Assembly (NCBI RefSeq): GCF_024054535.1
Contig: NZ_JAMXLV010000019.1
Span: 93,682 to 157,681, forward strand
Length of the DNA: 64,000 nt
From: Thermococcus alcaliphilus
GTDB lineage: Archaea > Methanobacteriota_B > Thermococci > Thermococcales > Thermococcaceae
Direction: 5' to 3'
A program made the position numbers and the translations under genes. Of the stretch, positions 47,287 to 58,247 are shown piece after piece. The notes under the pieces are model-generated. The model was not told the DNA's origin. It saw only the letters and a list, made by a program, of their open reading frames with translations, and did not search any database. Position 1 is the first letter of the stretch. Each line of letters begins with the position of its first letter.

Positions 47287-48063
47287 ATGGCATGGCATAT
47301 CTTCATTCCAGATTCACTCCTCGAAGAGACCTCTGACCCAAAGATAAGGACTTATAAAGTTGGACAGATCGGCAGGGCGGCAGCGATCTTTGGCGTTGAG
47401 CACATATGGATTTACAAAGCAGGAGGAAAAGACGGGAAATTCATTAAGCTAATCCTCGAATACATGGAAACACCCCAGTATTTGCGGAAGAGCTTAATAC
47501 CACTTACAAAGGAGCTCAGGTACGTGGGTGTTTTGCCACCTCTGAGAACTCCCCACCATAAGCTCAAAGGAAGACCCAAGCTCGGTGAAATCAGGGAGGG
47601 CATTGTAATCAGAAAAGGCAAGAGGCTTTACGCGGATATTGGCCTTGATGAGCTTGCCCTCGTTGAGGGAAGTGGAGAAGGAAGAATGACGTTCAAAATC
47701 GTGTCTCTGAAGCCGCTCAAGGTAGTGCCCTCAAAACCCGAGGAGTATTGGGGATATCGAGTGCATCTCACCAGAAAGTCTTTGGCAAAAACACTTAAAA
47801 AGGCAAAACTCAACCTTGCAATCGCGACCTCACGAAAGGGTGAGGATGTGAGAAAAGTGAACCTTCCCCCGTTGGAAGGGGAAGTGGGATTCGTGTTTGG
47901 ATCTCCCCGGAAGGGAATAATGGAGATCCTGAGAGACTTCAATGAGGATTATCCCTTTGATCTAATCCTCAATACGATTCCAAATCAAAAGACAAAAACC
48001 GTTAGAACGGAGGAAGCCGTGTTGGCGACATTGGCGATATTTAATTTCATAAGGAGGGATTGA
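47287..48063 (+). CDS. SPOUT-class RNA methyltransferase (DUF171)
   Basis: This 258-residue protein has the trefoil-knot SPOUT fold with an inserted OB-like domain (about 85-150). C-terminal motifs [15 protein letters not shown] and [17 protein letters not shown] form the SAM-binding knot. The archaeal COG2106 group is usually encoded just before uL3, as here, and is expected to modify rRNA; the exact target is unknown. It ends one base before the uL3 start. Confidence 0.85.
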   Translation: MAWHIFIPDSLLEETSDPKIRTYKVGQIGRAAAIFGVEHIWIYKAGGKDGKFIKLILEYMETPQYLRKSLIPLTKELRYVGVLPPLRTPHHKLKGRPKLGEIREGIVIRKGKRLYADIGLDELALVEGSGEGRMTFKIVSLKPLKVVPSKPEEYWGYRVHLTRKSLAKTLKKAKLNLAIATSRKGEDVRKVNLPPLEGEVGFVFGSPRKGIMEILRDFNEDYPFDLILNTIPNQKTKTVRTEEAVLATLAIFNFIRRD

Positions 48064-48064
48064 A

Positions 48065-49150
48065 ATGGGAAAAATTAGCAGACCAAGAAGAGGTTCATTG
48101 GCATATTCCCCAAGAAAAAGAGCCAAGAGCATAGTCCCAAGAATTAGAAACTGGCCACAGGAGCAAGAGGTTAGAATGCTCGGATTTGCAGGATACAAAG
48201 CTGGAATGACCCATGTGCTTATGATAGACGATGCTCCAGGGCTTACGAAGGGTAAGGAGATCTTCGTGCCAGTAACGATAGTTGAAGCTCCGCCCTTAAT
48301 CGTCTATGGGGTTAGAGCTTACAAGCAGGGTTACCTTGGACTTGAAACTGCAACTGAGGTCATAGTTCCGGATTTCAAGCTCGAGAATTACCCATCAAAG
48401 AAAGCAAAGAACGTAACATTCTACAAGCTTCTTGAGAGAAGGATTAAGACTCTTCCAAAGAACTACAACGAAGAGACCTTCCAGCAAAAACTTGGAGAGC
48501 TTGAGGACCTTGTTAAGTCCGGGGAAATAGTTGAAGTTAGGGCTCTTGTGGCAACTCAGCCATGGCTCGCGAGGATAAAGAAGAAGCCTGAGGTTATGGA
48601 GTACGCTGTTGGTGGAACAAGCGTTGAAGAGAAGTTTGCCTACATCAAAGAGAAGCTTGGAAACGAACTCAGAGCAAGTGAAGTTCTCAAAGAGGGAGAG
48701 CTTCTTGACATAGTAGCCGTCACAAAGGGCAAGGGTACCCAGGGCCCAGTTAAGAGATGGGGCATCAAGATACAGTTCCACAAGGCTCAAAGAGCCGGAA
48801 AGGCAAGACACGTTGGTAACCTTGGTCCATGGCACCCAGCTAGGGTTATGTGGACGGTTCCACAAGCTGGACAGATGGGTTTCCACCACAGAACTGAATT
48901 CAACAAGAGGCTCTTGAGAATAGGGGAAAACGGAAAACTAAAGCTCAATGGAGAGGAAATCGAGATCACTCCAAAGGGAGGGTTCCCACACTATGGAATA
49001 GTGAGAAACGACTTCCTTATGATAGCTGGAACCATACCTGGAGCAATTAAAAGAATAATCAGAGTAAGACCGGCAATAAGACCTCCAGCAAAGAAGCCAC
49101 CTGTTGAGGCTCCACAAATAACATACGTTAGTAGGGAATCAAAGCAATGA
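48065..49150 (+). CDS. rpl3: Ribosomal protein uL3
   Basis: This 361-residue large-subunit protein near the peptidyl transferase centre is recognised by the archaeal N terminus [20 protein letters not shown] and the internal loop [21 protein letters not shown]. Its length is normal for archaea. It is the first r-protein of the cluster, with stop and next ribosome binding site fused as TGAGGTGAG. Confidence 0.96.
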   Translation: MGKISRPRRGSLAYSPRKRAKSIVPRIRNWPQEQEVRMLGFAGYKAGMTHVLMIDDAPGLTKGKEIFVPVTIVEAPPLIVYGVRAYKQGYLGLETATEVIVPDFKLENYPSKKAKNVTFYKLLERRIKTLPKNYNEETFQQKLGELEDLVKSGEIVEVRALVATQPWLARIKKKPEVMEYAVGGTSVEEKFAYIKEKLGNELRASEVLKEGELLDIVAVTKGKGTQGPVKRWGIKIQFHKAQRAGKARHVGNLGPWHPARVMWTVPQAGQMGFHHRTEFNKRLLRIGENGKLKLNGEEIEITPKGGFPHYGIVRNDFLMIAGTIPGAIKRIIRVRPAIRPPAKKPPVEAPQITYVSRESKQ

Positions 49151-49161
49151 GGTGAGGGTTT

Positions 49162-49929
49162 ATGAAAGTTAAGGTATTTTCACTCGATGGCGAGCCAATT
49201 GAAGAAATTGAACTTCCAAAAGTATTCCAAACACCTTTCAGACCAGATCTCATTAGGAGAGCTGTCATCGCTTCATGGACCCACCGCATACAACCACAAG
49301 GGAGAGATCCCCTTGCGGGTAAGAGGAGGGTTACTGAGAACATCGGAAAAGGTCACGGTATGGCAAGGGTTGAGAGGATAAAGACCTCCCCAAGGTTTGC
49401 AGCGTTTGTTCCGTTTGCCAGAGGTGGTAGAAGAACTCACCCACCAAAAGTAGAGAAGATAATATGGGAAGACATCAACAAGAAGGAAAGAAGACTTGCC
49501 TTGATGAGTGCCATAGCTGCCACTGCAAACTACGATTTAGTTAAAGCGAGAGGCCACATAATTGATAACCTGCCTCAAGTTCCCCTTGTGGTGGAAGATG
49601 AGCTCGAAAAGGTCTACAAGACAGCAAAAACTAGGGAGATCTTCAAGAAGCTCGGTGTCTGGGAGGATATTGAGAGGGCAAAGAAAAACACCAAAGTGAG
49701 GGCTGGAAAGGGCAAGATGAGAGGCAGAAGGTACAAAAAGGCAAAAGGTCCACTTATTGTGGTTGCCAAAAACGAGGGAATAATCCAGGGAGCAAGAAAC
49801 CACCCAGGTGTTGACGTAGTTTTAGTGGACAATTTGGGTGTAGAGCTGTTAGCCCCAGGTGCACATCCCGGAAGACTCACAATATGGACGAAGGGAGCAA
49901 TAGAGAGATTAAGGGAGATTTATGGGTGA
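49162..49929 (+). CDS. rpl4: Ribosomal protein uL4
   Basis: This 255-residue protein lines the exit tunnel. The extended loop ([20 protein letters not shown] and the [17 protein letters not shown] stretch) and the globular end with [13 protein letters not shown] are typical of archaeal uL4. It lies 11 bases after uL3 and 6 bases before uL23. Confidence 0.96.
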   Translation: MKVKVFSLDGEPIEEIELPKVFQTPFRPDLIRRAVIASWTHRIQPQGRDPLAGKRRVTENIGKGHGMARVERIKTSPRFAAFVPFARGGRRTHPPKVEKIIWEDINKKERRLALMSAIAATANYDLVKARGHIIDNLPQVPLVVEDELEKVYKTAKTREIFKKLGVWEDIERAKKNTKVRAGKGKMRGRRYKKAKGPLIVVAKNEGIIQGARNHPGVDVVLVDNLGVELLAPGAHPGRLTIWTKGAIERLREIYG

Positions 49930-49935
49930 TGAGTG

Positions 49936-50196
49936 ATGGATCCATATAAAGTTATTATACGACCTGTAGTCACAGAAAAGGCAATCTCCATGGTTGAGAG
50001 GGAAAACAAGCTCACCTTTATAGTCGATAGAAGGGCTACAAAGCAAGATATAAAGAGGGCTGTCGAGGAAATATACAACGTCAAAGTTGAGAAAGTCAAT
50101 ACACTCATAACAATGAAAGGTGAAAAGAAGGCTTACGTGAAATTGAAGCCTGAATATAGCGCAAGTGAGGTTGCTGCTAGAATAGGATTGTTCTGA
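49936..50196 (+). CDS. rpl23: Ribosomal protein uL23
   Basis: This 86-residue protein at the tunnel exit (SRP docking site) has the conserved VVTEKA start and [23 protein letters not shown] 49936 is taken instead of GTG 49933. It is followed by TGAGGTGAGTGAGA and uL2. Confidence 0.95.
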   Translation: MDPYKVIIRPVVTEKAISMVERENKLTFIVDRRATKQDIKRAVEEIYNVKVEKVNTLITMKGEKKAYVKLKPEYSASEVAARIGLF

Positions 50197-50207
50197 GGTG
50201 AGTGAGA

Positions 50208-50927
50208 ATGGGTAAGAGTTTGATTCAACAGAGGAGAGGAAAAGGAACAACAACCTTCAGAGCACCGTCTCACAGATATAGGGGTGCTGTTAAGTACATC
50301 CCCTTGAATTTCACCCAAGAAAAGACCCTCGCTGGTAGGGTAGTTGAGATACTCCACGACCCCGGAAGAACCGCACCGGTTGCCAAGGTTAAGTTTGAGA
50401 ACGGTCTTGAGAAGCTCATCCTTGCCCCAGAGGGGCTTTTGGTGGATCAAGAGGTTTACATCGGACCTGAAGCTCCGATAGCAATTGGAAACACACTTCC
50501 ACTTGCAAAGATTCCAGAGGGTACATACGTTTACAACATTGAAGGTTCTCCGGGCGATGGTGGAAAGTATGTGAGAGCCGGAGGAAGTTATGCTCTAGTT
50601 GTTTCAAAAGAGAAGAACAGAGTAATTGTTCAATTGCCAAGTGGTGAACTTAAGGCATTCAATCCAATGTGCAGGGCCACAATTGGTGTAGTTGCCGGTG
50701 GAGGTAGACTTGAAAAGCCAATAGTCAAGGCAGGTAAGGCATACTACATAATGAAGGCAAGAAACAGGTTCTGGCCTAAACCAAGAGGTGTAAAGATGAA
50801 CGCAGTCAATCACCCACACGGTGGTAAAGAGCACCACATCGGTAAGCCAAGTACAGTCTCAAGGAGAGCTCCACCTGGAAGAAAAGTCGGTCATATAGCT
50901 GCGAGAAGAACCGGAAGGAGAAAGTGA
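50208..50927 (+). CDS. rpl2: Ribosomal protein uL2
   Basis: This 239-residue 23S-binding protein is required for subunit joining and peptidyl transfer. [12 protein letters not shown] at the start, GRTAPVAKV and the highly conserved [12 protein letters not shown] near residue 200 identify it. ATG 50208 is preferred to GTG 50202. Confidence 0.97.
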   Translation: MGKSLIQQRRGKGTTTFRAPSHRYRGAVKYIPLNFTQEKTLAGRVVEILHDPGRTAPVAKVKFENGLEKLILAPEGLLVDQEVYIGPEAPIAIGNTLPLAKIPEGTYVYNIEGSPGDGGKYVRAGGSYALVVSKEKNRVIVQLPSGELKAFNPMCRATIGVVAGGGRLEKPIVKAGKAYYIMKARNRFWPKPRGVKMNAVNHPHGGKEHHIGKPSTVSRRAPPGRKVGHIAARRTGRRK

Positions 50928-50937
50928 GGTGGTATAA

Positions 50938-51336
50938 ATGGCAAGGAAAGAATTTAAATATCGCGGTTATACTCTTGAAGAACTAATGAACATGTCTCTT
51001 GAAGATTTGGCTAGACTTTTCCCCTCAAGACAGAGGAGAAGCCTTAAGAGAGGGTTAACACCTGAACAGAAGAAGCTTCTCAGAAAGATCAGGTTGGCAA
51101 AGAGGGGCAAATACAAGAAGCCAATAAGAACTCACAGCAGGGACATGGTTATCCTTCCAGAGATGGTAGGAATCACAATTTACGTCCACAATGGTAAGGA
51201 GTTTGTCCCAGTAGAGATTAAGGAAGAGATGATTGGACATTACCTTGGAGAATTTGCTCTAACAAGAAAGAGAGTCCAACACGGTTCACCTGGTGTTGGT
51301 GCTACAAGATCATCAATGTTCGTTGCAATCAAGTGA
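50938..51336 (+). CDS. rps19: Ribosomal protein uS19
   Basis: This 132-residue protein of the 30S head has [16 protein letters not shown] and [19 protein letters not shown], the archaeal/eukaryotic S15-type signature of uS19. Junction AAGTGAGGTGG fuses the uL2 stop with its ribosome binding site. Confidence 0.96.
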   Translation: MARKEFKYRGYTLEELMNMSLEDLARLFPSRQRRSLKRGLTPEQKKLLRKIRLAKRGKYKKPIRTHSRDMVILPEMVGITIYVHNGKEFVPVEIKEEMIGHYLGEFALTRKRVQHGSPGVGATRSSMFVAIK

Positions 51337-51347
51337 GGTGGTAGGTA

Positions 51348-51812
51348 ATGGCAAAGTTTTCCTACTCTTTCCAAAATTTTGACCCAGAGAGAATGGCAAA
51401 GGCAAGCGGGAGAGATTTGAGAATATCCCCGAAACTCTCAATAGAAGTCTGCAGAGAAATCAAAGGAATGATGCTCAACGATGCCATAAAGCTCCTTGAT
51501 GATGTAATAGCCAAGAGAAGACCTATCCCCCTCAGAAGGTTCAACGACTCCCAAGGCCACAAGAAAGGAAAGGGTTTTGGGCCTGGTAGATATCCGGTGA
51601 AAGTCGCTAAGGAAATCAAAAAGATTCTCCTCAATGTTAGAAACAATGCAGAGCAGAAGGGTCTTGATCCAGATAGGCTAAAGATCATCCACGCTGCAGC
51701 TCACAGAGGACCAGTGCTTAGGGGATACATACCAAGGGCTTTTGGAAGAGCCACACCATTCAACGAGCAGACAACACACATTGAGATAGTTGTTGAGGAG
51801 ATTAGGAGGTGA
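51348..51812 (+). CDS. rpl22: Ribosomal protein uL22
   Basis: This 154-residue tunnel protein has archaeal features: [19 protein letters not shown] at the start and the C-terminal [20 protein letters not shown] hairpin end. It is followed after four bases by uS3. Confidence 0.96.
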   Translation: MAKFSYSFQNFDPERMAKASGRDLRISPKLSIEVCREIKGMMLNDAIKLLDDVIAKRRPIPLRRFNDSQGHKKGKGFGPGRYPVKVAKEIKKILLNVRNNAEQKGLDPDRLKIIHAAAHRGPVLRGYIPRAFGRATPFNEQTTHIEIVVEEIRR

Positions 51813-51816
51813 GCTC

Positions 51817-52440
51817 ATGGCAATCGAGAGATATTTCATAAAGGAAAGCATTAAGGAAATGCTCATCGATGAATATCTTGAGAAGGAGCTTAGAAGAGCT
51901 GGTTATGGAGGACTTGACATCAAGAAGACTCCCCTTGGGACAAAGGTTGTTATATTTGCCGAGAGACCAGGTTTCGTTATAGGAAGAGGCGGAAGAAAAA
52001 TAAGGGAGCTTACAAGGATACTGGAGAGACAATTTGGTTTGGAAAACCCCCAGATAGAGGTTGAGGAAATCAAGAACCCCTACTTTAACGCTAAGGTTCA
52101 AGCGACAAGGCTTGCCCAGGCATTGGAAAGGGGAGTCCACTTTAGAAGAGCTGCATACGCTGCAATAAGGGCAATTATGAACAATGGCGCAAGAGGTGTG
52201 GAAATCAGAATAAGCGGCAAGCTTACAGGAGAAAGAGCTAAAAGTGTGAGATTCTATCAGGGATATATTGCAAAAGTTGGAAATCCCGCTGAAACTTTGG
52301 TTTCAAGGGGCTATGCACAGGCATTGCTAAAGCTTGGCGTTCTTGGAGTGAAAGTTTCAATTATGCCACCAGATGCAAGACTTCCGGATGAAATCGAGAT
52401 CATAGAAAAACCAATTGAGGAAGAGGTGAGCGAACAATGA
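51817..52440 (+). CDS. rps3: Ribosomal protein uS3
   Basis: This 207-residue mRNA-entry protein has a KH domain with the [14 protein letters not shown] loop (about residues 48-61) and the second domain with [21 protein letters not shown] 51817, with AGGAGGTGAG upstream, is chosen over the frame start at 51790 inside uL22. It overlaps uL29 by four bases. Confidence 0.96.
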   Translation: MAIERYFIKESIKEMLIDEYLEKELRRAGYGGLDIKKTPLGTKVVIFAERPGFVIGRGGRKIRELTRILERQFGLENPQIEVEEIKNPYFNAKVQATRLAQALERGVHFRRAAYAAIRAIMNNGARGVEIRISGKLTGERAKSVRFYQGYIAKVGNPAETLVSRGYAQALLKLGVLGVKVSIMPPDARLPDEIEIIEKPIEEEVSEQ

Positions 52441-52637
52441 GGCCAAGTGAGATTAGGGAGATGAGCGTGGAAGAAATAGAGGCCAAGATTAGAGAGCTAA
52501 GACTTGAGCTTGCAAAGGAAAGGGGAATGCTTACAATGGGAACATCTTTGGAAAACCCGATGGTTATTAGGAACCTTAGGAGGGATATTGCCCGCCTTTT
52601 AACGATAAAGAAGGAAAAGTTGAGGAGCAAAGGGTGA
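52437..52637 (+). CDS. rpl29: Ribosomal protein uL29
   Basis: This 66-residue two-helix protein sits at the tunnel exit. [21 protein letters not shown] and the [12 protein letters not shown] block are typical. ATGA overlap with uS3. Confidence 0.95.
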   Translation: MRPSEIREMSVEEIEAKIRELRLELAKERGMLTMGTSLENPMVIRNLRRDIARLLTIKKEKLRSKG

Positions 52638-52643
52638 TGGTTA

Positions 52644-52940
52644 GTGCCTAGGATTGTGAACCCCCTGGATGAGATGTTATTTAAAGAGGTGTTAAAGGAA
52701 CAGCAAAGGATTAGGGTCTACATTGAAAAGGCCCGTTATGGAAAGCTCAAGACCATAATAGAGGGAATTGATGAGAAGGAGTTTAACCTTGAAGAGATTG
52801 CAAAAAAGCTTAAGGCGAAGCTGGCATGCGGAGGAACAGCCAAAAACGGGAGAATAGAGCTCCAAGGAGATCACAGAGAAAAGGTGAAGCGCTTATTGGC
52901 AGAACTTGGATTTTCAGAGGAATTAATAGAGGTCGAGTGA
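52644..52940 (+). CDS. Translation initiation factor aIF1 (SUI1)
   Basis: This 98-residue homologue of eIF1/YciH guards start-codon selection on the small subunit. The core [19 protein letters not shown], with the following REKVKRLL helix, is diagnostic. It starts at GTG 52644 after GGGTGATGG. Its 3' third lies under an alternative long reading of the Rpp29 gene. Confidence 0.93.
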   Translation: MPRIVNPLDEMLFKEVLKEQQRIRVYIEKARYGKLKTIIEGIDEKEFNLEEIAKKLKAKLACGGTAKNGRIELQGDHREKVKRLLAELGFSEELIEVE

Positions 52941-53194
52941 CCAGAAAAACAATAACAATGCACGAGCTCATAGGCCTGAAGGTCAAAGTCATTAACAGCT
53001 CTCATCCGGGGTTGATAGGTATTGAGGGATACGTGATTGACGAGACGAGAAACACCCTCACAATCCTTGGAGAAAAGGTGTGGATAGTTCCCAAGAATGT
53101 TGCCGAATTTGAGTTTGAAATTGACGATAAAAAAATACGAATAAAGGGAGAAGAACTGATTGGAAGGCCTGAGATGAGATTGAAAAAGAGGTGA
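52937..53194 (+). CDS. rnp1: RNase P protein component 1 (Rpp29/Pop4)
   Basis: This Sm-like beta-barrel protein of archaeal RNase P assists tRNA 5' processing. [23 protein letters not shown] and the VWIVPKN strand identify it. With GTG 52937 (GAGGT upstream; GTGA overlap with the aIF1 stop) it has 85 residues. The frame is open back to ATG 52826, which would add a basic tail of 37 residues antiparallel in frame to aIF1 and give about the length annotated for Pyrococcus Rpp29. Which start is used cannot be decided from sequence alone. Confidence 0.85.
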   Translation: MTRKTITMHELIGLKVKVINSSHPGLIGIEGYVIDETRNTLTILGEKVWIVPKNVAEFEFEIDDKKIRIKGEELIGRPEMRLKKR

Positions 53195-53199
53195 AAAAG

Positions 53200-53535
53200 A
53201 TGAGAGACATCGGATTGAGGATACAACCTCCCGCAGAGAAGTGTGATGATCCAAAGTGCCCATGGCACGGACGCATTAAGGTACATGGTAGAGTGTTTGA
53301 GGGAGTTGTCATTAGTGACAAGCCGAGGCACACAGTTACCGTTGAAAGACAGCACTATCACTACTTGAAGAAATACGAACGTTACGAGCTTAGAAGAAGC
53401 AGAATACACGCCCACAACCCACCATGCATCAACGCAAAGCCAGGGGACAAAGTTATCATAGCTGAAACTAGACCCCTCAGCAAAACAAAGAGCTTTGTAG
53501 TGATTGCGGTTACCCAAAAAGCTGAGGAGAGGTGA
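53200..53535 (+). CDS. rps17: Ribosomal protein uS17
   Basis: This 111-residue OB-fold protein binds 16S r[18 protein letters not shown] is an archaeal/eukaryotic uS17 feature, and [16 protein letters not shown] and [13 protein letters not shown] are conserved. ATG 53200 is used rather than GTG 53191. Confidence 0.95.
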   Translation: MRDIGLRIQPPAEKCDDPKCPWHGRIKVHGRVFEGVVISDKPRHTVTVERQHYHYLKKYERYELRRSRIHAHNPPCINAKPGDKVIIAETRPLSKTKSFVVIAVTQKAEER

Positions 53536-53540
53536 AGAGA

Positions 53541-53966
53541 ATGGCAAAGAAAGGTGCTGGTGCTACAAGAGGTATCTCTCCAGTTAGGCCCACAAGGGCG
53601 TTGCCAATTGGTGCCTACCTTAAAGTGGCAGACAACTCAGGTGCAAAAGTGATCCAGATAATCGGGGTAGTAGGCTACAAAGGTGTTAGAAGGAGACTTG
53701 CCTCAGCAGGCATTGGCGACATGGTAGTTGCAACGGTAAAGAAGGGAAGGCCTGATATGAGGCACCAAGTTGTTAGGGCAGTTATCGTAAGGCAGAGAAA
53801 AGAGTACAAGAGGCTTGACGGGATGAGAGTAAAATTTGAAGACAATGCAGCCGTTATTACAACACCCGAAGGTGTTCCAAGAGGAACTGAGGTTAGAGGG
53901 CCTGTTGCGAGAGAAGCCGCTGAGAAGTGGGTTAGAGTAGGAAGTATCGCGAGTATAGTATTGTGA
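53541..53966 (+). CDS. rpl14: Ribosomal protein uL14
   Basis: This 141-residue protein lies at the subunit interface. [17 protein letters not shown] and the later [14 protein letters not shown] are conserved; the end [18 protein letters not shown] is typical. ATG 53541 is used rather than GTG 53532. Confidence 0.96.
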   Translation: MAKKGAGATRGISPVRPTRALPIGAYLKVADNSGAKVIQIIGVVGYKGVRRRLASAGIGDMVVATVKKGRPDMRHQVVRAVIVRQRKEYKRLDGMRVKFEDNAAVITTPEGVPRGTEVRGPVAREAAEKWVRVGSIASIVL

Positions 53967-53976
53967 GGTGAGAGAA

Positions 53977-54339
53977 ATGAGATTAAAGAGCAAACAACCG
54001 AGAAAGCAAAGGAAGTTTTTGTACAATGCTCCCCTTCATCTCAGACACAAGATAGTCAGTGCTACCCTTTCAAAAGAGCTTAGACAGAAGTACGGCATTA
54101 GAGCTCTTCCAATTAGGACTGGAGACAAAGTAAAAATAATGAGAGGGGACTTTAAAGGGCATGAAGGAAAAGTTGTGGAAGTTGATCTTAAGAGGTACAG
54201 GATTCATGTCGAGGGAGCAACTCTTAAGAAGGTTAACGGTACCGAGGTGTTCTACCCGATACACCCATCAAATGTTATGATTGTTGAACTGAACCTTGAA
54301 GATGAGAGAAGAAAGAAGATAATTGAGAGGAGGGCTTGA
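53977..54339 (+). CDS. rpl24: Ribosomal protein uL24
   Basis: This 120-residue KOW-domain protein (about residues 42-75, [19 protein letters not shown]) binds 23S rRNA early in assembly. The archaeal N-terminal extension [20 protein letters not shown] is present. ATG 53977 is used rather than GTG 53968. Confidence 0.95.
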   Translation: MRLKSKQPRKQRKFLYNAPLHLRHKIVSATLSKELRQKYGIRALPIRTGDKVKIMRGDFKGHEGKVVEVDLKRYRIHVEGATLKKVNGTEVFYPIHPSNVMIVELNLEDERRKKIIERRA

Positions 54340-54341
54340 AG

Positions 54342-55088
54342 ATGGCGAGGAAAGGTGCTAAGAGACACTTAAAGAGGCTTGCTGCTCCAACTCAATGGTA
54401 CATTGAGAGAAAGACATACAAGTGGGCTGTAAGACCTTCCCCTGGTCCGCACAACATGAAAACATCAATTCCCCTCATTTACATAATTAGGGATTACCTT
54501 GGATACGCAAAGACCGGTAGGGAAGCAAGAAAAATCCTCAACGAAGGAAAAGTGCTTGTAGACGGCAGGGTTAGGAAGGATTACAAGTTCCCAGTTGGTA
54601 TCATGGACGTTGTCTCAATACCAGAAACCGGGGAGCACTACAGAGTTTTTCCAAACAGAATTGGAAAGCTTATTCTCCATCCAATAAGCGAAGAAGAGGC
54701 GAAGATAAAGCCACTGAGGATAAACAACAAGAGAATGGTAAAGGGAGGAAACTTGCAGCTCAACTTCCACGATGGAACAAACCACTTAATCAAGCTCAGT
54801 TCACTCACAGATGAAACCAAAGATAAGTTCAAGACCTCAGACACCGTCTTAATGAAAGTTCCAGAGAGGGAGATAGTTGAAGTGCTTCCATTTGAGATTG
54901 GGGCCTATGTGTTCGTTGTTCAAGGTAAGAACGTTGCAAGGGTAGGAAAAATCGTTGAGGTCAGGCACTTCCCAGGTGGATGGCCAGACGTGGTTACAAT
55001 TGAAGACAAGGAAGGAGAGCTCTTTGATACATTGAAAGATTACGCATTTGTTTTGGGTAAAGAGGAACCAAAGATCTCATTACCGTGA
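54342..55088 (+). CDS. rps4e: Ribosomal protein eS4
   Basis: This 248-residue archaeal/eukaryotic small-subunit protein has an S4-type RNA-binding domain (about 40-105), a central barrel and a C-terminal KOW motif ([15 protein letters not shown]). Start [16 protein letters not shown] is characteristic. It begins at ATG 54342, two bases after the uL24 stop. Confidence 0.96.
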   Translation: MARKGAKRHLKRLAAPTQWYIERKTYKWAVRPSPGPHNMKTSIPLIYIIRDYLGYAKTGREARKILNEGKVLVDGRVRKDYKFPVGIMDVVSIPETGEHYRVFPNRIGKLILHPISEEEAKIKPLRINNKRMVKGGNLQLNFHDGTNHLIKLSSLTDETKDKFKTSDTVLMKVPEREIVEVLPFEIGAYVFVVQGKNVARVGKIVEVRHFPGGWPDVVTIEDKEGELFDTLKDYAFVLGKEEPKISLP

Positions 55089-55099
55089 GGTGAAAAAGA

Positions 55100-55651
55100 A
55101 TGATAGCTAACAGAGAGGCAATCTTAGCGGATTGGGAAGCTCACCCTATGAGAAGGCCTAGGATAGCCAAAGTCACCATAAACATTGGTGTTGGTGAGAG
55201 TGGTGAGAGACTTACAAAGGCTGAGACAATGTTAGAATCACTTGTTGGTCAGAAGCCAATAAGAAGGAAGGCAAAGAAAACAAACAGGGACTTTGGAATT
55301 AGAAGAGGCGAGCCGATAGCGGTTAAGGTAACCCTAAGGGGTCAAAAAGCCTACGACATGCTCAAAAGGCTATTGGCTGCCGTTGACAATAGACTTAAGG
55401 AATCCAGTTTTGATGAGCACGGAAACGTCTGCTTTGGTATTGATGAACACATCAACATTCCGGGAGTAGAATACGACCCAGAAATTGGTATATTTGGTAT
55501 GGACGTCTGTGTAACACTTGAAAGACCGGGATACAGAATTGTAAGAAGGAAGAGAAGAAGGCACCACATCCCCACAAGACACAAGCTTACAAAAGAAGAG
55601 GGTATGGTTTTCATGCAGGAAGAGTTTGGAGTCCAGATTGTGGAGGGATGA
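55100..55651 (+). CDS. rpl5: Ribosomal protein uL5
   Basis: This 183-residue protein binds 5S r[22 protein letters not shown] and [17 protein letters not shown] match archaeal uL5. It follows the TGAGGTGAA junction after eS4 and ends just before the uS14 start. Confidence 0.96.
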   Translation: MIANREAILADWEAHPMRRPRIAKVTINIGVGESGERLTKAETMLESLVGQKPIRRKAKKTNRDFGIRRGEPIAVKVTLRGQKAYDMLKRLLAAVDNRLKESSFDEHGNVCFGIDEHINIPGVEYDPEIGIFGMDVCVTLERPGYRIVRRKRRRHHIPTRHKLTKEEGMVFMQEEFGVQIVEG

Positions 55652-55653
55652 TT

Positions 55654-55824
55654 ATGGCGAAGGCTGATTACAACAAGAGAAAGCCGAGGAAGTTTGGTAA
55701 GGGCGCGAGAAGATGCATCCGCTGTGGACAATTTGGACCGATAGTTAGAATACACGGACTAATGCTCTGCAGGCACTGCTTTAGAGAGGTAGCTCCAAAA
55801 TTAGGATTTAAGAAATACGACTGA
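55654..55824 (+). CDS. rps14: Ribosomal protein uS14, zinc type
   Basis: This short gene lies in the gap between uL5 and uS8. It encodes 56 residues: [20 protein letters not shown], then a zinc ribbon with Cys21, Cys24, Cys39 and Cys42 (CIRCGQFG and MLCRHCFRE), ending GFKKYD. ATG 55654 has GGAGGG six bases upstream. Normal length for archaeal uS14. Confidence 0.96.
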   Translation: MAKADYNKRKPRKFGKGARRCIRCGQFGPIVRIHGLMLCRHCFREVAPKLGFKKYD

Positions 55825-55835
55825 GGTGAGATGAG

Positions 55836-56228
55836 ATGACTCTGTTAGATCCTTTGGCAAATGCTTTATCTCACATTACAAACAGCGAGAGAGTTGGAAA
55901 GAAGGAGGTTTACATAAAGCCAGCCTCAAAGCTTATTGGAGAGGTACTTAGGGTTATGCAAGAGAACGGGTACATAGGTGAGTTTGAATTTATCGATGAT
56001 GGAAGGGCAGGCATATACAGAGTTCAACTCCTAGGAAAGATAAACAAGGCAGGAGCAATAAAGCCAAGGTTCTCAGTGAAAGCTAAAGAGTACGAAAAGT
56101 GGGAAAAGAGATTCCTTCCAGCATTCGAGTTTGGTATTCTAATAGTTTCCACATCCCAAGGTGTTATGACACACAAGGAAGCCCTTGAGAAGGGCATTGG
56201 TGGAAGGTTAATAGCCTACGTCTACTGA
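55836..56228 (+). CDS. rps8: Ribosomal protein uS8
   Basis: This 130-residue 16S-binding protein has [18 protein letters not shown] at the start and the conserved [20 protein letters not shown] at the end. Junction TGAGGTGAGATGAG precedes the ATG. Confidence 0.96.
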   Translation: MTLLDPLANALSHITNSERVGKKEVYIKPASKLIGEVLRVMQENGYIGEFEFIDDGRAGIYRVQLLGKINKAGAIKPRFSVKAKEYEKWEKRFLPAFEFGILIVSTSQGVMTHKEALEKGIGGRLIAYVY

Positions 56229-56238
56229 GGTGAGAGAA

Positions 56239-56793
56239 ATGCCAATTGATGCATGGGTGAGGGAAGAAGTTGAGATTCCAGAAGGAGTCACCGTCGAGAT
56301 AAACGGTAGCCTTGTCAAGGTAAAGGGTCCAAAGGGAGAGGTTGAGAGAGAACTCAGCTATCCAGGGGTTAAGATATTCACTGAAGACGGCAAAGTTGTT
56401 GTTTACAAGGACTTCCCAAGGAGAAAGGATATAGCCATTGCAAGAACATTCAAGGCCCACATAGCAAACATGATCAAGGGCGTCACGGAAGGATTCACAT
56501 ACAAGCTTAAGGTCGTTTACAGCCACTTCCCAATAACAGTCAAGGTGCAAGGCGACAAAGTTTACATAGAAAACTTCCTTGGTGAAAAGGCACCAAGAGT
56601 TGCTGAGATACTCCCCGGAGTTACAGTAAAGGTCATGGGTGGCGAAATAATAGTAGAGGGAATCGACAAAGAGAAAGTCGGACAAACTGCGGCAAACATC
56701 GAGCAAGCGACAAGGATTACCGGTAGGGATAGGAGAGTCTTCCAAGATGGTATTTATATCGTTGAAAAAGCTGGTAAACCTATAAAGTTCTGA
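56239..56793 (+). CDS. rpl6: Ribosomal protein uL6
   Basis: This 184-residue protein near the factor-binding site has two similar domains; [15 protein letters not shown] and [20 protein letters not shown] are typical. ATG 56239 is used rather than GTG 56230. Confidence 0.95.
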   Translation: MPIDAWVREEVEIPEGVTVEINGSLVKVKGPKGEVERELSYPGVKIFTEDGKVVVYKDFPRRKDIAIARTFKAHIANMIKGVTEGFTYKLKVVYSHFPITVKVQGDKVYIENFLGEKAPRVAEILPGVTVKVMGGEIIVEGIDKEKVGQTAANIEQATRITGRDRRVFQDGIYIVEKAGKPIKF

Positions 56794-56803
56794 GGTGAGA
56801 CTA

Positions 56804-57184
56804 ATGGAAAAAGCGAGACTCTTAAGGGTAAGGGCCAAACTCAAAAGGAAGAAGCCCAAGTTTCTTAGGCAAGAATGGTGGAGGTTTCCCAAATTTAAGA
56901 ATGATCCCAAGTGGAGGAGACCCAAAGGAACAGACAGCAAGATGAGGCTAAAGCTTAAAGGAAAGGCAAGATCACCAAGCATTGGATGGAGCTCACCGAG
57001 GGCAGTTAGGGGACTTCACCCAAGCGGTTACGAGGAAGTACTGGTACACAATGTTAAGGAGCTTGAGACGATAGACCCAACCAGACAGGCCGCTAGAATA
57101 GCTAGAACCGTCGGAAAGAAGAAGAGACTCATGATAATTGAGAGAGCCAAGGAATTGGGTATTAAGGTACTCAACGCGAGGTGA
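56804..57184 (+). CDS. rpl32e: Ribosomal protein eL32
   Basis: This 126-residue archaeal/eukaryotic protein is recognised by [24 protein letters not shown] and [14 protein letters not shown]. It overlaps the preliminary GTG of eL19 but not its likely ATG at 57190. Confidence 0.95.
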   Translation: MEKARLLRVRAKLKRKKPKFLRQEWWRFPKFKNDPKWRRPKGTDSKMRLKLKGKARSPSIGWSSPRAVRGLHPSGYEEVLVHNVKELETIDPTRQAARIARTVGKKKRLMIIERAKELGIKVLNAR

Positions 57185-57189
57185 AGGTC

Positions 57190-57636
57190 ATGCTCAAAAT
57201 GCAGAGAAGAATTGCTGCTGAACTTTTGAAATGTGGCGAGAATAGGGTTTGGATAGACCCTGAAAGAATTGATGATGTTAAGTCCGCTATCACAAGAGAG
57301 GACATTAAAAGATTAATCAATGAAGGCGTCATCAAGAAAAAGCCAATTAAGGGACAGAGCAGGTACAGGGCAAAGCTTAGGCAAGAAGCGAGAAAGAAGG
57401 GAAGGCATAGGGGACATGGAAGCAGAAAGGGTAAGAAGACCGCAAGGATGGGCAAGAAAGAGAGATGGATGATGACGATTAGAGCCCTTAGAAAGGAACT
57501 TAGAAAGCTCAAGGCAGAGAAGAAGATTGATGAACACACCTACCGCAACCTTTACATAAGGGCCAAGGGCGGACAGTTCAAGAGCAAACACCAGCTTTAT
57601 CTGTTCATGGAAGAGAAAGGGATATTGAAGAGGTGA
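57190..57636 (+). CDS. rpl19e: Ribosomal protein eL19
   Basis: This 148-residue protein starts [16 protein letters not shown] and has [19 protein letters not shown] and the basic [17 protein letters not shown] hinge, with a long helix at the end. ATG 57190 with GAGGTGAAG upstream is preferred to GTG 57181. Confidence 0.95.
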   Translation: MLKMQRRIAAELLKCGENRVWIDPERIDDVKSAITREDIKRLINEGVIKKKPIKGQSRYRAKLRQEARKKGRHRGHGSRKGKKTARMGKKERWMMTIRALRKELRKLKAEKKIDEHTYRNLYIRAKGGQFKSKHQLYLFMEEKGILKR

Positions 57637-57641
57637 TATAA

Positions 57642-58247
57642 ATGGCACACGGACCAAGATATAGGGTTCCATTCAGAAGGAGAAGGGAAGGTAAGACTAA
57701 CTATCACAAGAGGCTTGCACTCCTTAAATCAGGCAAGCCCAGATTAGTTGTGAGAAAAACCCTCAACCACCACATAGCTCAGATAGTGCTATATGATCCA
57801 AAGGGCGACAAAACAGTTGTTTCAGCTCACACAAGAGAGCTCATGAGGGACTTTGGATGGAAGGGACACGGTGGAAATACTCCAAGCGCTTACCTCCTTG
57901 GGTTGCTCATAGGCTACAAGGCACTTGAGAAGGGAATTGAAGAGGCAATCCTTGACATAGGACTTCATCCGCCTACCAGAGGATCAAGCATCTTTGCGGT
58001 CCTTAAGGGAGCAGTTGATGCGGGATTGGAGGTTCCACACAGCGAGGAAATCTATCCGGAAGAGTACAGAATTAAAGGGGAACACATCGCTCAGTATGCA
58101 AAGATGCTTAAGGAAGAGGATGAAGAGAAGTACAGGAGACAGTTTGGAGGGTATCTCGTTAAGGGACTTGAACCTGAAAAGCTTCCCGAGCACTTTGAAG
58201 AGGTTAAGGCGAGAATCATTGAGAAATTTGAGAAGGTGAGAGCATGA
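57642..58247 (+). CDS. rpl18: Ribosomal protein uL18
   Basis: This 201-residue 5S-rRNA-binding protein has the archaeal/eukaryotic (L5-type) start [20 protein letters not shown] and [20 protein letters not shown]. It overlaps uS5 by four bases. Confidence 0.96.
   Translation: MAHGPRYRVPFRRRREGKTNYHKRLALLKSGKPRLVVRKTLNHHIAQIVLYDPKGDKTVVSAHTRELMRDFGWKGHGGNTPSAYLLGLLIGYKALEKGIEEAILDIGLHPPTRGSSIFAVLKGAVDAGLEVPHSEEIYPEEYRIKGEHIAQYAKMLKEEDEEKYRRQFGGYLVKGLEPEKLPEHFEEVKARIIEKFEKVRA

Noticed and set aside
56164..56982. Long antisense frame of 272 residues across uS8, uL6 and eL32
   Set aside because: It is antisense to conserved ribosomal genes and its composition (many Leu, Ser, Cys) is that of a reverse reading.
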